NCBI GenBank assembly: GCA_963922205.1
Contig: CAWUHX010000509.1
Coordinates: 29,361 to 93,360, forward strand
Reading direction: 5' to 3'
DNA length: 64,000 nt
From: Romanomermis culicivorax
Lineage: Eukaryota; Nematoda; Enoplea; Mermithida; Mermithidae
This document shows, in pieces, positions 53,671 through 64,000 of the stretch. Each line of letters opens with the position of its first letter. The first letter of the stretch is position 1. The notes under the pieces are model-generated. The model had not been told where the DNA came from, did not search any database, and saw only the letters and a program-made list of their open reading frames with translations. The position numbers and the translations under genes were made by a program.

Positions 53671-56600
53671 ATGTTGGCGTCTGCCCGGGAACGGCGGTCG
53701 AATGCTGGCGCCAAGATGGCGTCTCTTTTAAACAAGGAAGATTGCGACGATTTTTATAAATCGACATATGGTGGCTTTTTCGACGTAGGAAGTTAAATTT
53801 ATTTTACCTGTCACATTGATGAATGAAAGCATTTTTTTGACCTTGCGGAAAAAGTATTTAGGTTTTTTGATTGAATTATTTTAGGGATAGGCCGGGTATT
53901 CGGATCCGCGGATATTAGCCTAAATCTTTGGATCCGGATCCGCTGAGTCAAATTTTTCCAGATTCGGTTTGGATCCGCCGAACCGAATCATTTTGGATCC
54001 GGATTCGCTGCTGTCGAAGATTGAGACCTCTTCATTATCGAATCTTTATTCATTTCAGTTTGCATTAAGTTTCACAAAAATCACAAGCCAACGGCAGCTA
54101 AATTATACTTGACAAATAGCAATTTTCAACGGTATCACCCAGGGTTTTTTCAGCAAGAGTTAGCGCAATTGACAAATGATACTTTGTTCGTCTAAAATTA
54201 ATGTCTGAAAATCATGCTTGAAGTTGGTACTTTCAAAAGGAATAAGACTCTCATCTGATTCTAACCGAATTAGTTCACTCTTACATTATGAGCCTAGTTA
54301 AAAAAATACCTTGGTCGCTATATTTATATCTTCTGATTTGTGCTGAGCATCGGGTACAAAAATAAAACGTTACCCGGGTAATTCGGGTACCCGTTTCAAT
54401 TATCGATAAATTTTTATAATAATGAAATTAGACATCATAAAAAAATTTATTTTTTTTTGTGCCACAAAATTTGCATTTTACACATACGGATTAATAATTT
54501 ACATTTTCATACTGTTCTACTGATATTTTACGATAACATACTTCATTTACATTATCTTTTCATACCTTATATAATTACCGGGGTAATTCGGGTATCCGGG
54601 TAATGACTGGTCAGGGTACCCGGGTAACAAATTTTCTCCGTGTTCAGCACTACTTCTGGTTCAATATGATCTTCTTCATCCTCAGTGCTGCTAGCTCTAA
54701 AATCATTAAATGAACCAATTTCAAGCTTATTTTCAGTTTTTTTGCTTTTTAGCTGGCGCTGGAATTACGATCTAGGTTTGATCATTGAGATTACTAACTA
54801 AGGTTTTAATGTTCCAACTACATTCTATAAAATTGAAAATGTATTCTCTGTTTCCATTTCTTTAATAATTAACTCTATTGTTTCGAAATTTTCGAATCTG
54901 GGATCGATATTCAGCTGGAAAGCTTCTACAAATAAACCGATTCCTCTTACGTCTAAATTCCTAGCATATATATCATCAATAACTCATTGACACCGTAGAA
55001 ATATAAATTCATATAATAATCCCTATATACGCTATCATATAAAATCTATATCCGGTTATATCTTTCATTTAGGAAGCAAATTTTTTTGTATCCGGGTCCG
55101 CTGAACCCATTTTTTGGATCCGGATCCGATGTTGTCAAAAAAGTGGGTCCGGCCCATCCCTAAATCATCTCCGATGCACGTTATTTTTGAATTTGTTGAA
55201 AAAACACTAATATTGCTTCAATAAGTGATTTGAAATGAGGTTTTCTGATTTTTGAAATTTTGGCAAAGTGCAACGGTTTTTAGATCAGGGTTTTTTCCGC
55301 ACAGTGCGGACATTTTTGGGCTACAGAAAGGGATTTTTTTCAGGCGTTTCTACTACTGGCATTGATCATTGATGGACAGGTGCATTTCTGTGCAATTTAG
55401 AAGTTTAAAATTTTGAATTTTTTCCGGTGCTCTACCCCGGCAATGACAATGAATAATATTCACTACAGCTGAGGTGAAGCACAACCAATAGAATGTTCAG
55501 TAAATTCATTTCTCAATTATTCTTGATTATTTACATGAATCTGCTATGTCTGCTAAAGTGTGTATAACTCGTCACTGTAAGAATTGGAATTCTCACGATG
55601 AATATTAATTTGTTGATTTTTCACATTTCTCCATACATTTATTTAATACCATCACTTTTCTAGGGAAAATCTAAACTGAGTATTAAAAATCATATCTACA
55701 ATACATGTTCCAAATTTTCTGTTCAAAAATCCTCCGGTGCTACTCACCGGAAAAGTTGAACGTGCGTGGTTTTCAGGAGTTAAATCATTTCGATTATCAA
55801 AGTTTTCTGAACTTTGTGAACATAAATTTTGTCATTGTAGAACGACGAATACAGGATTTTCGACTGAAAATGTAAAGTTTTTACTTTAGAGGGTTGAAAA
55901 GACGTTCTAGAATATCAAAATCTAGAAATTGAGTGAACTAAAAAATCATTTGAAATCTATAAATCTTCAGCTCTAATCACAGAAATGACAGTAGCAACTA
56001 CTAACTATGCTCAATCAGTCTAAAATAATGTTTTTGAGGCTAGAACACCAGATAATTTTCACGCTTTTCCTGGAAATCTACAATTTTCGCTCATCTTACA
56101 CATTTTTAAAATGATTCCAACTTCGAACGGAAAAAAATTTTCTGGTGCGGAAAAAATTCCGCACGGTACGAATGAAGGCGTGAGGAAAAACCCTGTATTA
56201 GGCACAAATATTTTTTTGTATTGATGGTCAACTGTTGAGTCTGCTGCGACACTTAATGTGTACAAGCGATTAACTGAACCATGTACATTGTACATACACG
56301 CAAAAAAGCTGTGATTCAGTTTACTCTCTACAGGAAGATGAAGATCACGAATTTCAATCGCCAGTGGAGAGCGAATCTGATGAAGTCGATTCTGACTTTG
56401 ATATAGAGGAAAATGACGAGGTTATATCGGATCACGAAGACGACGAAAATACATCTAGAAAAAGAAGAGTGATCACTAAAGCATATATAGAACCCGTCTA
56501 CAAAGTAAAGAATACCATACCAGGTAATTATTTTTGTCCTGTATTTTCTTCATTATAGCACATGAAACTTGCTTTGTAGGTTAGTATTTTTTCAAGATAT

Positions 56601-59600
56601 TCGTGATCGACTAATCTTCATATGGCTATTCTAGTTCTCAACCCACAAATTCTCTTCAAATTTCTTATTCGTATTTCTTTTTGTATGTTTCTACATGCTT
56701 TCAATTCTAGGAACTTCAAACCAAACACCAGTCCGTGTCAAAAAAACCCGTCTTTTATGGGATGATGAATCGTCACAAAATAAAGTTATTAGATCGGGTG
56801 AGTCAAAGACAATGAACGTGAATCAGAATCGGTCGCTATCCCGCGCTATTATTTTTATTGGTCATATTTTCTTGAAATACTGACTGATAGTCTGATATGT
56901 ATTCCTATTTAAACTCCATTAATAACGAGAAGAAAATATTTATTTACTTTACTCAATAATAGTGGATTGTCTATCCTGTCAAGCATTTTTGGAATGACAT
57001 AAAAACTTTTTTTGGAATGACAAGAACTTTTTTGATCTGACATGAACAAAACTTCGTTGTGAGCGAAGGGAGCTTCTGTTCAGAACTACATTGAAGCGGA
57101 ATAAAATTGAAGTTTCCGAGCTTTCAAAATTCGCAAGCTCATCAAGATTGATTTTTCTCTAATAAACAGCTAGCGAGCAGCATTGAAAAACGTTGTACTC
57201 AGATAAAAATATTCTCATTTTGAGATTATCTTTTTTATGCAATTTTTAAGTCGCTGATTTGAACAGAACATTCTTCAGACATTGTGGAGAAGAAACTACG
57301 TAAATCAACATTGGAAAAGTCGGAAGCGGCGGCCGAACAGCGGCAGCAGATGAATCAAGAAAGAAACGAACTGAGGGTTCGTTTAGCTCAAAGTAGACGT
57401 TATGAAACCGATAATAGTTTGACTCAAGAAGAATTGCTTGAGGAAGCGAAAGAAACTGAAATCGATAATTTAAAATCCTTGGGTATGCACTTTATAGTGA
57501 TATTAACGGTCTTGGGAAGATATATATGGTGTTCTTCGAAGAAAGTTTCATCAAATTAAGTTCTATCGTTGAACCGATTTAAAACTCAGTTTTGCGACGA
57601 TCTAAGATGTGTTTCCTGAAGAAGGTTTTAGGGCGGAAACTGTGTCTGACAGTAGTTTACACTACGAAAAGATGCTTTTATGACAAAAAATATATGTTGG
57701 ACCTAAAAAACCGTACTACTTTGTCGAGCTTCCTCGTGATTTTTACATCTTTACCTCATGTTCCAACGAAAAAGACGACAATAAATCTGCTGTCCAGCGA
57801 AACGTTAAAAAGCCTACGTCTGTTGTCAATGTCCATAGACCGAATCATCGTTAAGTTTGACGATAAACCATCTTCGAGAAACTATCCCCCGTGTTGTTTT
57901 CAAATTGCATACAATTTTTAGACCTTCGTTTAGGTAGGTTTGAGGGTATGAACCGCACGTGGATTTTTTAACATTCCATTGAGTGGCGGATTTCTTGTCG
58001 CTCTTTTTCCTTGAAACATGAGATATTCTGTGAAAAACAAAAGAGAGTTGGCGAAGTAGTACGATTTTACTTGTGCAACATAAGTTTTTTCGTCAGAAAA
58101 GTCTCTTTTTAGAAAATGAACAACTTTTAACCCTAAGTTTAACGCCGTTGAGCTAAGTTTGATGACACCGCCATAAAACTTTTTTTCGAGAAACACATTT
58201 TAGACCGCCGGAGAGCGGAGTTTTACCAAACTGAGTTTGAAACCCAGTTTAATTAAACCGCTCATGTAACGAAGCCCCATGGTATGGGGGAGTCTGTGAG
58301 GAAAAAATTCACCTTTTCCACCAAAGGAGTCCGAAAAACGGTTCAAAAAATATTAATTTCCATCTAAAACCGAGAATATTGACGTTTTTGATCGTTTATT
58401 GCTCATAAATTGACATATTTCATAAAAAATTTGATTTTTTCAGTATTTTTGCGACAAAAAAATGGGGTTCCTTCCTAAGATACCACATGGCTAGCCATAG
58501 AATTGGAAAAATCCTTTGGAGGGTAGCCCAATGGCTAGTCATAGTGGACGGTAACTCGCTCTTTAGGTAGTGATTTCTCCAACCTATTCATTTTCAATTG
58601 TATATCATTTCACATTTTTATTATATAATATCAAACTGTAAATTAGTTACCACCTTCCAACGCTTTCCTAAATGACTTTTTTGTGTTTCGTTTATTTTAA
58701 TTTTCCTCTCAATTTTTCAATCCTTCTGCAGAACGATTTCAACAATATGAACTCGAAAAAAAGAAATTCAATCGTTCGATAAAACAGCATCACATTCAGG
58801 GTCCGGTGATTCGCTATTTTTCGACCAATATGCCGTTGGGCGAAAACGAACGATGTTCCAGAACCTTTATTTCGTTTAGCGACGATAAAATTTTTCGAGA
58901 AATTTTTTCGTCGTTTGATATCAAAAACTCTGGCGGTAAAACGATAGATTTCGAAAGTAAAAAACTTTGCCCTATTACGGGATTGCCGGCCAAATATAAA
59001 GATCCGGTTACGAGTTTGTATTACGCGAACGTGGCGGCTTTTCGAACCATACGAGAGGCATACCATCAGCACGTTGAGAAGCATGGCGACAAAAAAGATG
59101 CGTCAGTATCAAAATGGCTTAGTTATAATAATCTCAAATCAAATTTTGCTTAGGTATATTTGAGGACCCATTTCTCTAAAAATTTGAAAATATTTTTGCC
59201 ACGAATTGAAAATCATGTTTCACAGAAATTAAGTTGCGGTCACCACATGGTTTCAGAATTACCTGTTCGTCGGTTCGTTTTATGAAATTTTCGACTGTGT
59301 GGCATTGATATTTTACATGCTACACCATTCTAGCATATCGCCTTAAGAACTAGCTGACTCGTGCATATTTAAAGACATGTTATGAAAAGTGTCCGTGTTT
59401 AGATCAACATTTTCCCGTCATCAGACCTTTTTCTGTAGCACGTTTATACTAAAATATCGTATCGTTAATTACTTGTGTAATAAAATATGACGTCCCATGC
59501 TACTTTTTTAGTCCATTCGTCGTTGTCTTACGGAGTTTTACTGTTTCTACCATGTTCCTATATCATAAGATTTCTTCTATTCATCGTTTGGATATCCAAT

Positions 59601-59683
59601 GATGCATATTTTGATTTTGTTGAATTCTTTACAGAAATCCTCGTGAGGGCCGCGACTTCGTAATTTTAGAAGACATGAATTGA
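53671..59683 (+). CDS. VPS72: VPS72/YL1, H2A.Z-binding subunit of SRCAP/TIP60 complexes, 6 exons
   Basis: Exons 53671-53784, 56334-56523, 56711-56797, 57279-57482, 58732-59101 and 59635-59683 give about 337 residues with agreeing phases (human VPS72: 364). Recognisable parts are FYKSTYGGFFD, the acidic EVDSDFDIEENDE that binds H2A.Z-H2B, RKRRVITKAYIEP, LTQEELLEEAKETE, GPVIRYFS, RCSRTFISFSD, and the YL1 C-terminal block CPITGLPAKYKDPVT...FRTIREAY. The protein deposits the histone variant H2A.Z with the SRCAP/TIP60 remodellers in the nucleus. An alternative end ignores the last intron (weak donor GTCAGT at 59102) and stops at TAG 59151-59153; the spliced end looks more protein-like. A second in-frame Met is at residue 16. 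Introns 1 and 4 hold transposon insertions. Confidence 0.95.
53882..55162. mobile_element. hAT-type MITE in VPS72 intron 1, with GGATCC words
   Basis: Ends TAGGGATAGGCCGGGT and, from the right, TAGGGATGGGCCGGAC. Flanks AATTATTT (53874-53881) and AATCATCT (55163-55170) match at 6 of 8. GGATCCGGATCC words recur near both ends. It contains the nested element 54338-54652. Confidence 0.82.
54338..54652. mobile_element. hAT-type MITE nested in the previous one, with TTACCCGGGTAA words
   Basis: Ends TTGTGCTGAGCA and, from the right, TAGTGCTGAACA. Flanks CTTCTGAT (54330-54337) and CTTCTGGT (54653-54660) match at 7 of 8. TTACCCGGGTAA-type words are at both ends. It is younger than its host element. 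Confidence 0.8.
55286..56195. mobile_element. Probable hAT-type MITE in VPS72 intron 1
   Basis: CAGGGTTTTTTCCGCAC at left is mirrored by CAGGGTTTTTCCTCAC from the right. Flanks TTTTAGAT and TATTAGGC agree at 5 of 8 only, so the border or the family is less certain. CCGGTG/CACCGG words lie inside. Confidence 0.55.
57570..58260. mobile_element. Foldback-type MITE in VPS72 intron 4
   Basis: A long imperfect inverted repeat: AAACTCAGTTTTGCG, GATCTAAGATGTGTTTCCTGA and GGTTTTAGGGCGG at 57585-57640 are mirrored at 58150-58245. No gene inside; open frames here are not supported. Confidence 0.6.
58262..58580. repeat. Dispersed repeat, second copy at 62720-63075
   Basis: CCGAAAAACGGTTCAA, AAAATTGACATTTTTCATAAAAAA-type and TTTTTGCGACMAAAA blocks, followed by CATGGCTAGCCATAG, recur in order at 62720-63075. 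Confidence 0.65.
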
Positions 59684-62467
59684 GGTGAGTTATTTTTTAT
59701 GTTTAATTTTTTTTATTCTAAATAAATAGTACAATTGTGGCTTAAATTCACGGCTCGATTACAAAAACGCCTAGAAAATCATTTCAGATGATAGCTAAAC
59801 TGTAGTACTCAAATGATCTTCAATTACAAAACAAAAAATAGAAGTGGCTCCATTTACATTTGTGCTCGCTCATGATCATCATCCAACATAACTTTTTTAT
59901 CCTGTATTTCGGTCCCTTTTTTTGATTGCAGTGTCTACATGTAAAATATTGGTCTTTCTTTGAATCTAATCAATTTCTAATAATCTAATGATCTTGGTTA
60001 GTTGCCTCGTATTGTGTGACTAGTACATCCTCTTTGTTTAATAAGTTCGCTTTTCAGGATTACTCGCTCGCCACCACCACCGGCGGTCACCATTAGTTTA
60101 AGGGAACGAGTGTAGAACAACAGAAAGAAGTGTTGCGGATTTATTGGACTCATTTTCGGGGTAACGGAACTGAACAATTTCTTGTATACAGTGCGCGGGC
60201 GTGTATTCTGAGGGTAAATTGACACGTTTTCCACGTTGGAAAACAATTTGTCTGTTTACTATCCAAGCCAGCTATGTGGCTGATGCTGTTGAATAACCGT
60301 GACCATGCCGTCGTTTTGGTATTAGGAAGTAATTTTGTATCCACAGGAATATATACCCGGATTTCTTTCTAATATTTTATCGCTATAATTATCTTTTGAG
60401 GTGTCTAGCCGTATTCGCATACTTGCTCAGTTAGAAACCGTTCAATTATAGTAATGATGCTGCATTTATAATTTGATTGCCTTACAATTACAATTTTCTT
60501 ATCAGTGAAAGCTTCTCAAATTTGTTCTGATTCATTCTGTTTGATCCAACAGCGGACATTCACGGAAAGAGTTTTGCATGGGGAGGGTCCATGGACCTTT
60601 TTCCCAGGGGATAGGCGCGGGGGTGAGCAAAAAAACAAAAAAAAGGTTCTGCAAGCCTGTTTTTCATACAAAATATGCACAAAAATCATGAAAAAAGCTG
60701 TCTTGAAAAGTTCAGGGGTGTTTGACGATTTTTTTTGGCCAGGGCCTCAGGTTTACCCCCCTACCCCCCTATGTGCATGTGTGTCCAGCAGACAGACTTG
60801 AATTCTTCATAATTTCAGTTTTTGTCAAACTATACATTATATTCAGAGTTTTAAACTGCTTTCTCTGTACAGTTTCAAAAAATATGAATGCTAGTTTGCT
60901 TAAGTCTTCGATCTTTACTAGATGTGCTTATTACCAGGTTCTTTTCTCCTTGAGTTTTCTCCCTGAGCTATTTGGTAAAAAAAGTAAAGTTGACTTGACA
61001 TACACGATTTGTTAATGATTGCGGTGCATTGAATGTTAACGCACGTCAAGTTCTCGGAACATTTCGCCTCAAGTAGAACTATAATTAATCGAATTTAGAA
61101 TTGTTAATTTGAATACGATAATCCATTCACATTTGTTGTTTTTCTTCACTGCGTATTTTAAACATCCTGGCCTGCATGTTGGAAACCTCTGGAATCTAAT
61201 TTTAGATTATGTATACGAAGTCAACGCTGGAGCAAACTAAAAAACGCATGTTCTAGCTTATTCTTATTGCATACGGTCCAAGTGGCATATTCCGACTTAT
61301 CCCCAAGGAGAAGGTTATCTCCACTATACGCTTCTTGGAACCTGTTCCACCTATTTCCTCCTCTTCAAACATATGCGCTGCTAACATACCTAGGCAAAAC
61401 AAAAAAGCGTATTTTATCAATCAGCAATTTAACTTATCTTTCTCTTTTTCTTTCTAGTCTATAATTTAAGCTTCTTCGATTACATAACTGGCTTTTTGCC
61501 GCATAAAATCCTATCATATGACCGCTAGTATGATAAAACCTACCAAAGATATCGAATTATACTAAACTTTGTTGTTCTCTCTCCCTCTCCATGTTTTGAC
61601 TTGAGCTTATGAGTTAGGAATTTCAAGGTGCTGCTCGAACCTATATGAGACCCGTAACTTAGGGTTCTGTTCAGTATTTTTCCGTACCAGTATTTTTTTC
61701 GGCTGATACGAAAAGGGTTAAACGAATTTTATTATATGGATTTTATTATGTGATTTTATTATGAAAACCGGTGCAAAACGGACATTTTTTCACTAGAATC
61801 TCGTGAATTACACACGGTTTTTTCACAAACTGTTTAAGTAACACATTTATTCTTTGAATAAAAAATACTTTTGGACACTGAAATTTGAAAACATATTAAT
61901 TTATGTTATTTGTCACCTATAATCTTGTTGTTTCCGTTTTTGGCGACATTTTATTCTTGAATGTTTCTCAGTTCTTTCTCAAGTATTGAGTCAGGTCTTT
62001 ATTCCTCTGTAATCACGTGCCTTACATGTAATATTCATTACTCTCCTTTCAACGGTTATTTATTATTAATCTCGTAAACCGGTTTGTTCATAAAAACGAC
62101 AACTTTTTCACGAACTCTTCAAAGAACACGGGACTTTTATAGAAAGCATTCGGTTCAGCAACTTGTGATTTATATCGCTGTCGCAAAAACTTCCGTTTTA
62201 ATTATGGAGTCGTTTTTCTCGTGATAAGAATGTTGGCACTAGTTCCAAACTGAACAGCAAAGGGTTAAGTATATTTTTTATATCACAGCTGACTTTTTAT
62301 CAATGTATTAATCAAGCATTTGTTATACTCATTCGTAAAATAATTATTTCGTGCCGCCGTTCTCAGTTACTCGTATTTTCTTGAAATGAATGATGAATAT
62401 TTTGTTTAATAGTTGGGGGTCTTTATCTTACTAATTTCTATCGTTGCATTTTTTATCCCTATTTCAG
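59684..62467. other. Intergenic stretch between VPS72 and the coronin gene
   Basis: 2.8 kb with no recognised gene. A dispersed repeat copy lies at about 60600-60790 (matches 15945-16140). Upstream exons or a promoter of the coronin gene may lie here, but I cannot identify them. Confidence 0.45.
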
Positions 62468-62487
62468 GTGATTTCTATAGTCAATAC

Positions 62488-62569
62488 ATGTCAAATTTTC
62501 GATCATTGAGGGTATCGAAATTTCGCCACGTTTATGGTCAAACGGCCCGACGCGAAAATAGCTACGAAG
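62488..62569 (+). CDS. Coronin, first coding exon only (gene continues beyond the window)
   Basis: The exon follows a 3' splice site (CCCTATTTCAG, AG at 62466-62467), has 20 nt of leader, then the ATG and 27 codons plus one base, ending at a donor GTAGAT. The peptide contains VSKFRHVYGQ followed by RRENSYE, the conserved N-terminal motif of coronins (SKFRHVFGQ...CYD in CORO1/CORO2 and fly coro). Coronins are WD40 beta-propeller proteins that bind F-actin and regulate Arp2/3 and cofilin at the cell cortex. The propeller exons are not in the next 1.4 kb, which is repeats and a hAT fossil, so the first intron is long. Which coronin class this is cannot be told from one exon. Confidence 0.85.
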
Positions 62570-62719
62570 GTAGATGAATTGTAAAGTGAATTCAATCGCT
62601 ACCTACTGTAAATTTTTTCACCGCATAACATATTTATTCCAATTCATAAAGTCATGGGTCTTAAGAGAACCATCGAAAATGGAACCAAAAAACCAGCTAA
62701 CGTCTTAGCTAAAACTAGG

Positions 62720-63075
62720 TTTTGATCATACATGTAACGGGGGCGCCCGATCTGGGGGTCACTGATTCGTCAAAATTTTGGAGAGGGGTCTCTGAAGGAA
62801 AAACATTCTATTTTTTCACCAAGAATATCCGGAAAATGGTTCAAGAAATGGTAATTTTTGTTTAAAAAAGCGTAAAAATATCAAGGCGCCAAGAAAATTG
62901 ACGCTTTTGGCAACTTTTCGTTAAAAATTGACATTTTTCATCAAAAAAGTGATTTTTTCTGTATTTTTGCGACCAAAAGTATGGTGGTCCCTATGACTAC
63001 CATATGGGCTAGCCGTAGGATTGAAATATCTTGCGGGGGTCGCCCAATGGCTATCGGGGATCCTATAGCACTTTT
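62720..63075. repeat. Dispersed repeat in the coronin intron
   Basis: Matches 58262-58580 in order, ending with TGGGCTAGCCGTAGG and GCCCAATGGCTA blocks. Confidence 0.65.
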
Positions 63076-63188
63076 CCGCCAGTCACTTGTATGGTTTCAT
63101 TCTGATGCATGAAACTTTTCATGCCTTTTATAGTGTCTTAAACAAGTTTATTTCATATCGTAGCTTATCAAAACCTCATGTTATAGGT

Positions 63189-64000
63189 AGTGATGGACCG
63201 ATGCATCAGCCGATTGTTGCGTTTTTCTGCCATCGGCCATCGGCCGATGTTTTGGCAAATAATCAGCCGATGGCCGATTGTTTGGCAACTTTTTGTTACA
63301 ATGAATGCAGGTGCATATGCTTAAAAAACAGATTGTTCACATACATATTTACAGTTACTTTAGTAAATACACTATGTGAAAATGGTTGTTTTAATGTCTG
63401 GCATATTTGCCCTGTGTTGCCATTGATGAACTAGATAACAAGAATTTGACAAGCTATGAATGGGATATTTTAGCTGCGGCGGTAAGAATATACTTTAATA
63501 CATGGTATAATGTATCCACACCTTAGATAATTATGTTTTGGCAGCTTGTAATTTGTTAAAATCTTTTGCAGAAACTTTAAAAATCTATGAATCTAAAAAC
63601 GCCTGTATTTCGGAGGAAATAGCTGAAGAAAAGTAAGCTAGATTTTGTGCCTAAATTTTTTTGAAAAACATAAATTAAAGAATCGTATTATTAAGAATTT
63701 TACGCCACTCAATCCACAATTTCAACTTTCCTGATTGGGTTCATTAAAGGAGTAATTGTGGGGGGAAATGAATCAATATTGTTAAAGAAATGATAATCGA
63801 GCCCACTTTAGACCCATTGAAGACAATAAACTTCATGCTTTGGCATCTTTACTAGATCCTGGCTTTAAAAAGGATGGATTGAAATTTGAAATATAACACA
63901 TATTGATCATACAAATCAAAATTAAATAATTTAGGCTTTCTGTGATCCTCAAGCAGAAGACAAAGCTGAACTATAGTCTGTTTTTTTATAAAATGCTTCC
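63189..64000 (+). pseudogene. hAT transposon fossil with transposase C-terminal remnants
   Basis: A hAT-like left end (TAGTGATGGACCGATGCATC, then repeated CATCGGCCGATG words) starts at about 63189. Plus-strand remnants of a ZBED-type hAT transposase follow: LTSYEWDIL (about 63448), a KSFAETLKIYESKN segment (about 63562) and DNKLHALASLLDPGFKK (63818-63871). The order fits the C-terminal half of the transposase, but the N-terminal half is absent between the end and the remnants, so the copy is internally deleted, besides having stops and frame breaks. The right end is outside the window. Confidence 0.72.

Noticed and set aside
57592..57921. 109-codon ORF in VPS72 intron 4
   Set aside because: Lies within the foldback MITE and its inverted half; no domain.
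61267..61464. 65-codon ORF between VPS72 and coronin
   Set aside because: Low complexity, no recognisable motif or splice context.
63087..63434. 115-codon ORF in the coronin intron
   Set aside because: It spans the CCGATG word repeats at the end of the hAT fossil; the sequence is explained by the transposon.

Overview
The window is nuclear DNA of an invertebrate-like metazoan. It carries three collinear plus-strand host genes at the right end, and roughly the left 50 kb is almost entirely nested transposable elements. The host genes have spliceosomal introns with GT/AG borders and use the standard code (eIF6 ends in TGA). I cannot name the phylum. Each host gene has a 3' splice site 15-33 nt before its ATG, and eIF6 and VPS72 lie about 300 bp apart. 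Both facts fit a lineage with spliced-leader trans-splicing or operons, but 5'UTR introns would also explain the first.

Layout: 1-587 (-) is the 5' part of an LTR-retrotransposon gag that runs off the window, followed by about 5 kb of its presumed leader/LTR, including a ~66-bp tandem array of TGACGTCA-like sites (2438-3256). 6022-14707 (+) is a decayed LTR element in which an envelope-glycoprotein-like module lies between the Gag zinc knuckles and the protease; its membrane anchor and the protease share one open frame. 14708-24007 is a mosaic of MITEs and dispersed repeats, with an IS1595/ISXO2-type (Merlin-like) transposase split precisely by a 1073-bp TA-flanked MITE.

24008-34017 is a single ~10-kb CACTA/EnSpm-like DNA transposon. 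It has 20-bp terminal inverted repeats, subterminal AAGATCTTA clusters at both ends, a slightly damaged plus-strand transposase (31006-33458), a divergent seven-exon minus-strand companion gene (24793-28408), and a 22-bp palindrome between them. It is inserted in a dispersed repeat that also occurs uninterrupted at about 22180-22800.

35406-49415 (-) is a 14.0-kb Ty3/gypsy element with 597/609-bp LTRs, gag, a +1-frame pol with one in-frame TGA, and an intact 1334-codon third ORF in the env position. That ORF begins with a DEDDy 3'-5' exonuclease-like domain and ends in an RGG-rich tail. It and the gag-env-pro arrangement of the 6-15 kb element are the two most unusual things in the window.

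51411-53369 is eIF6 (7 exons, 245 aa). 53671-59683 is VPS72/YL1 (6 exons), with nested hAT MITEs in its first intron. 62488-62569 is the first coding exon of a coronin, whose following intron holds a hAT transposase fossil. A recurring theme is that many non-autonomous elements contain their own iterated palindromic word.
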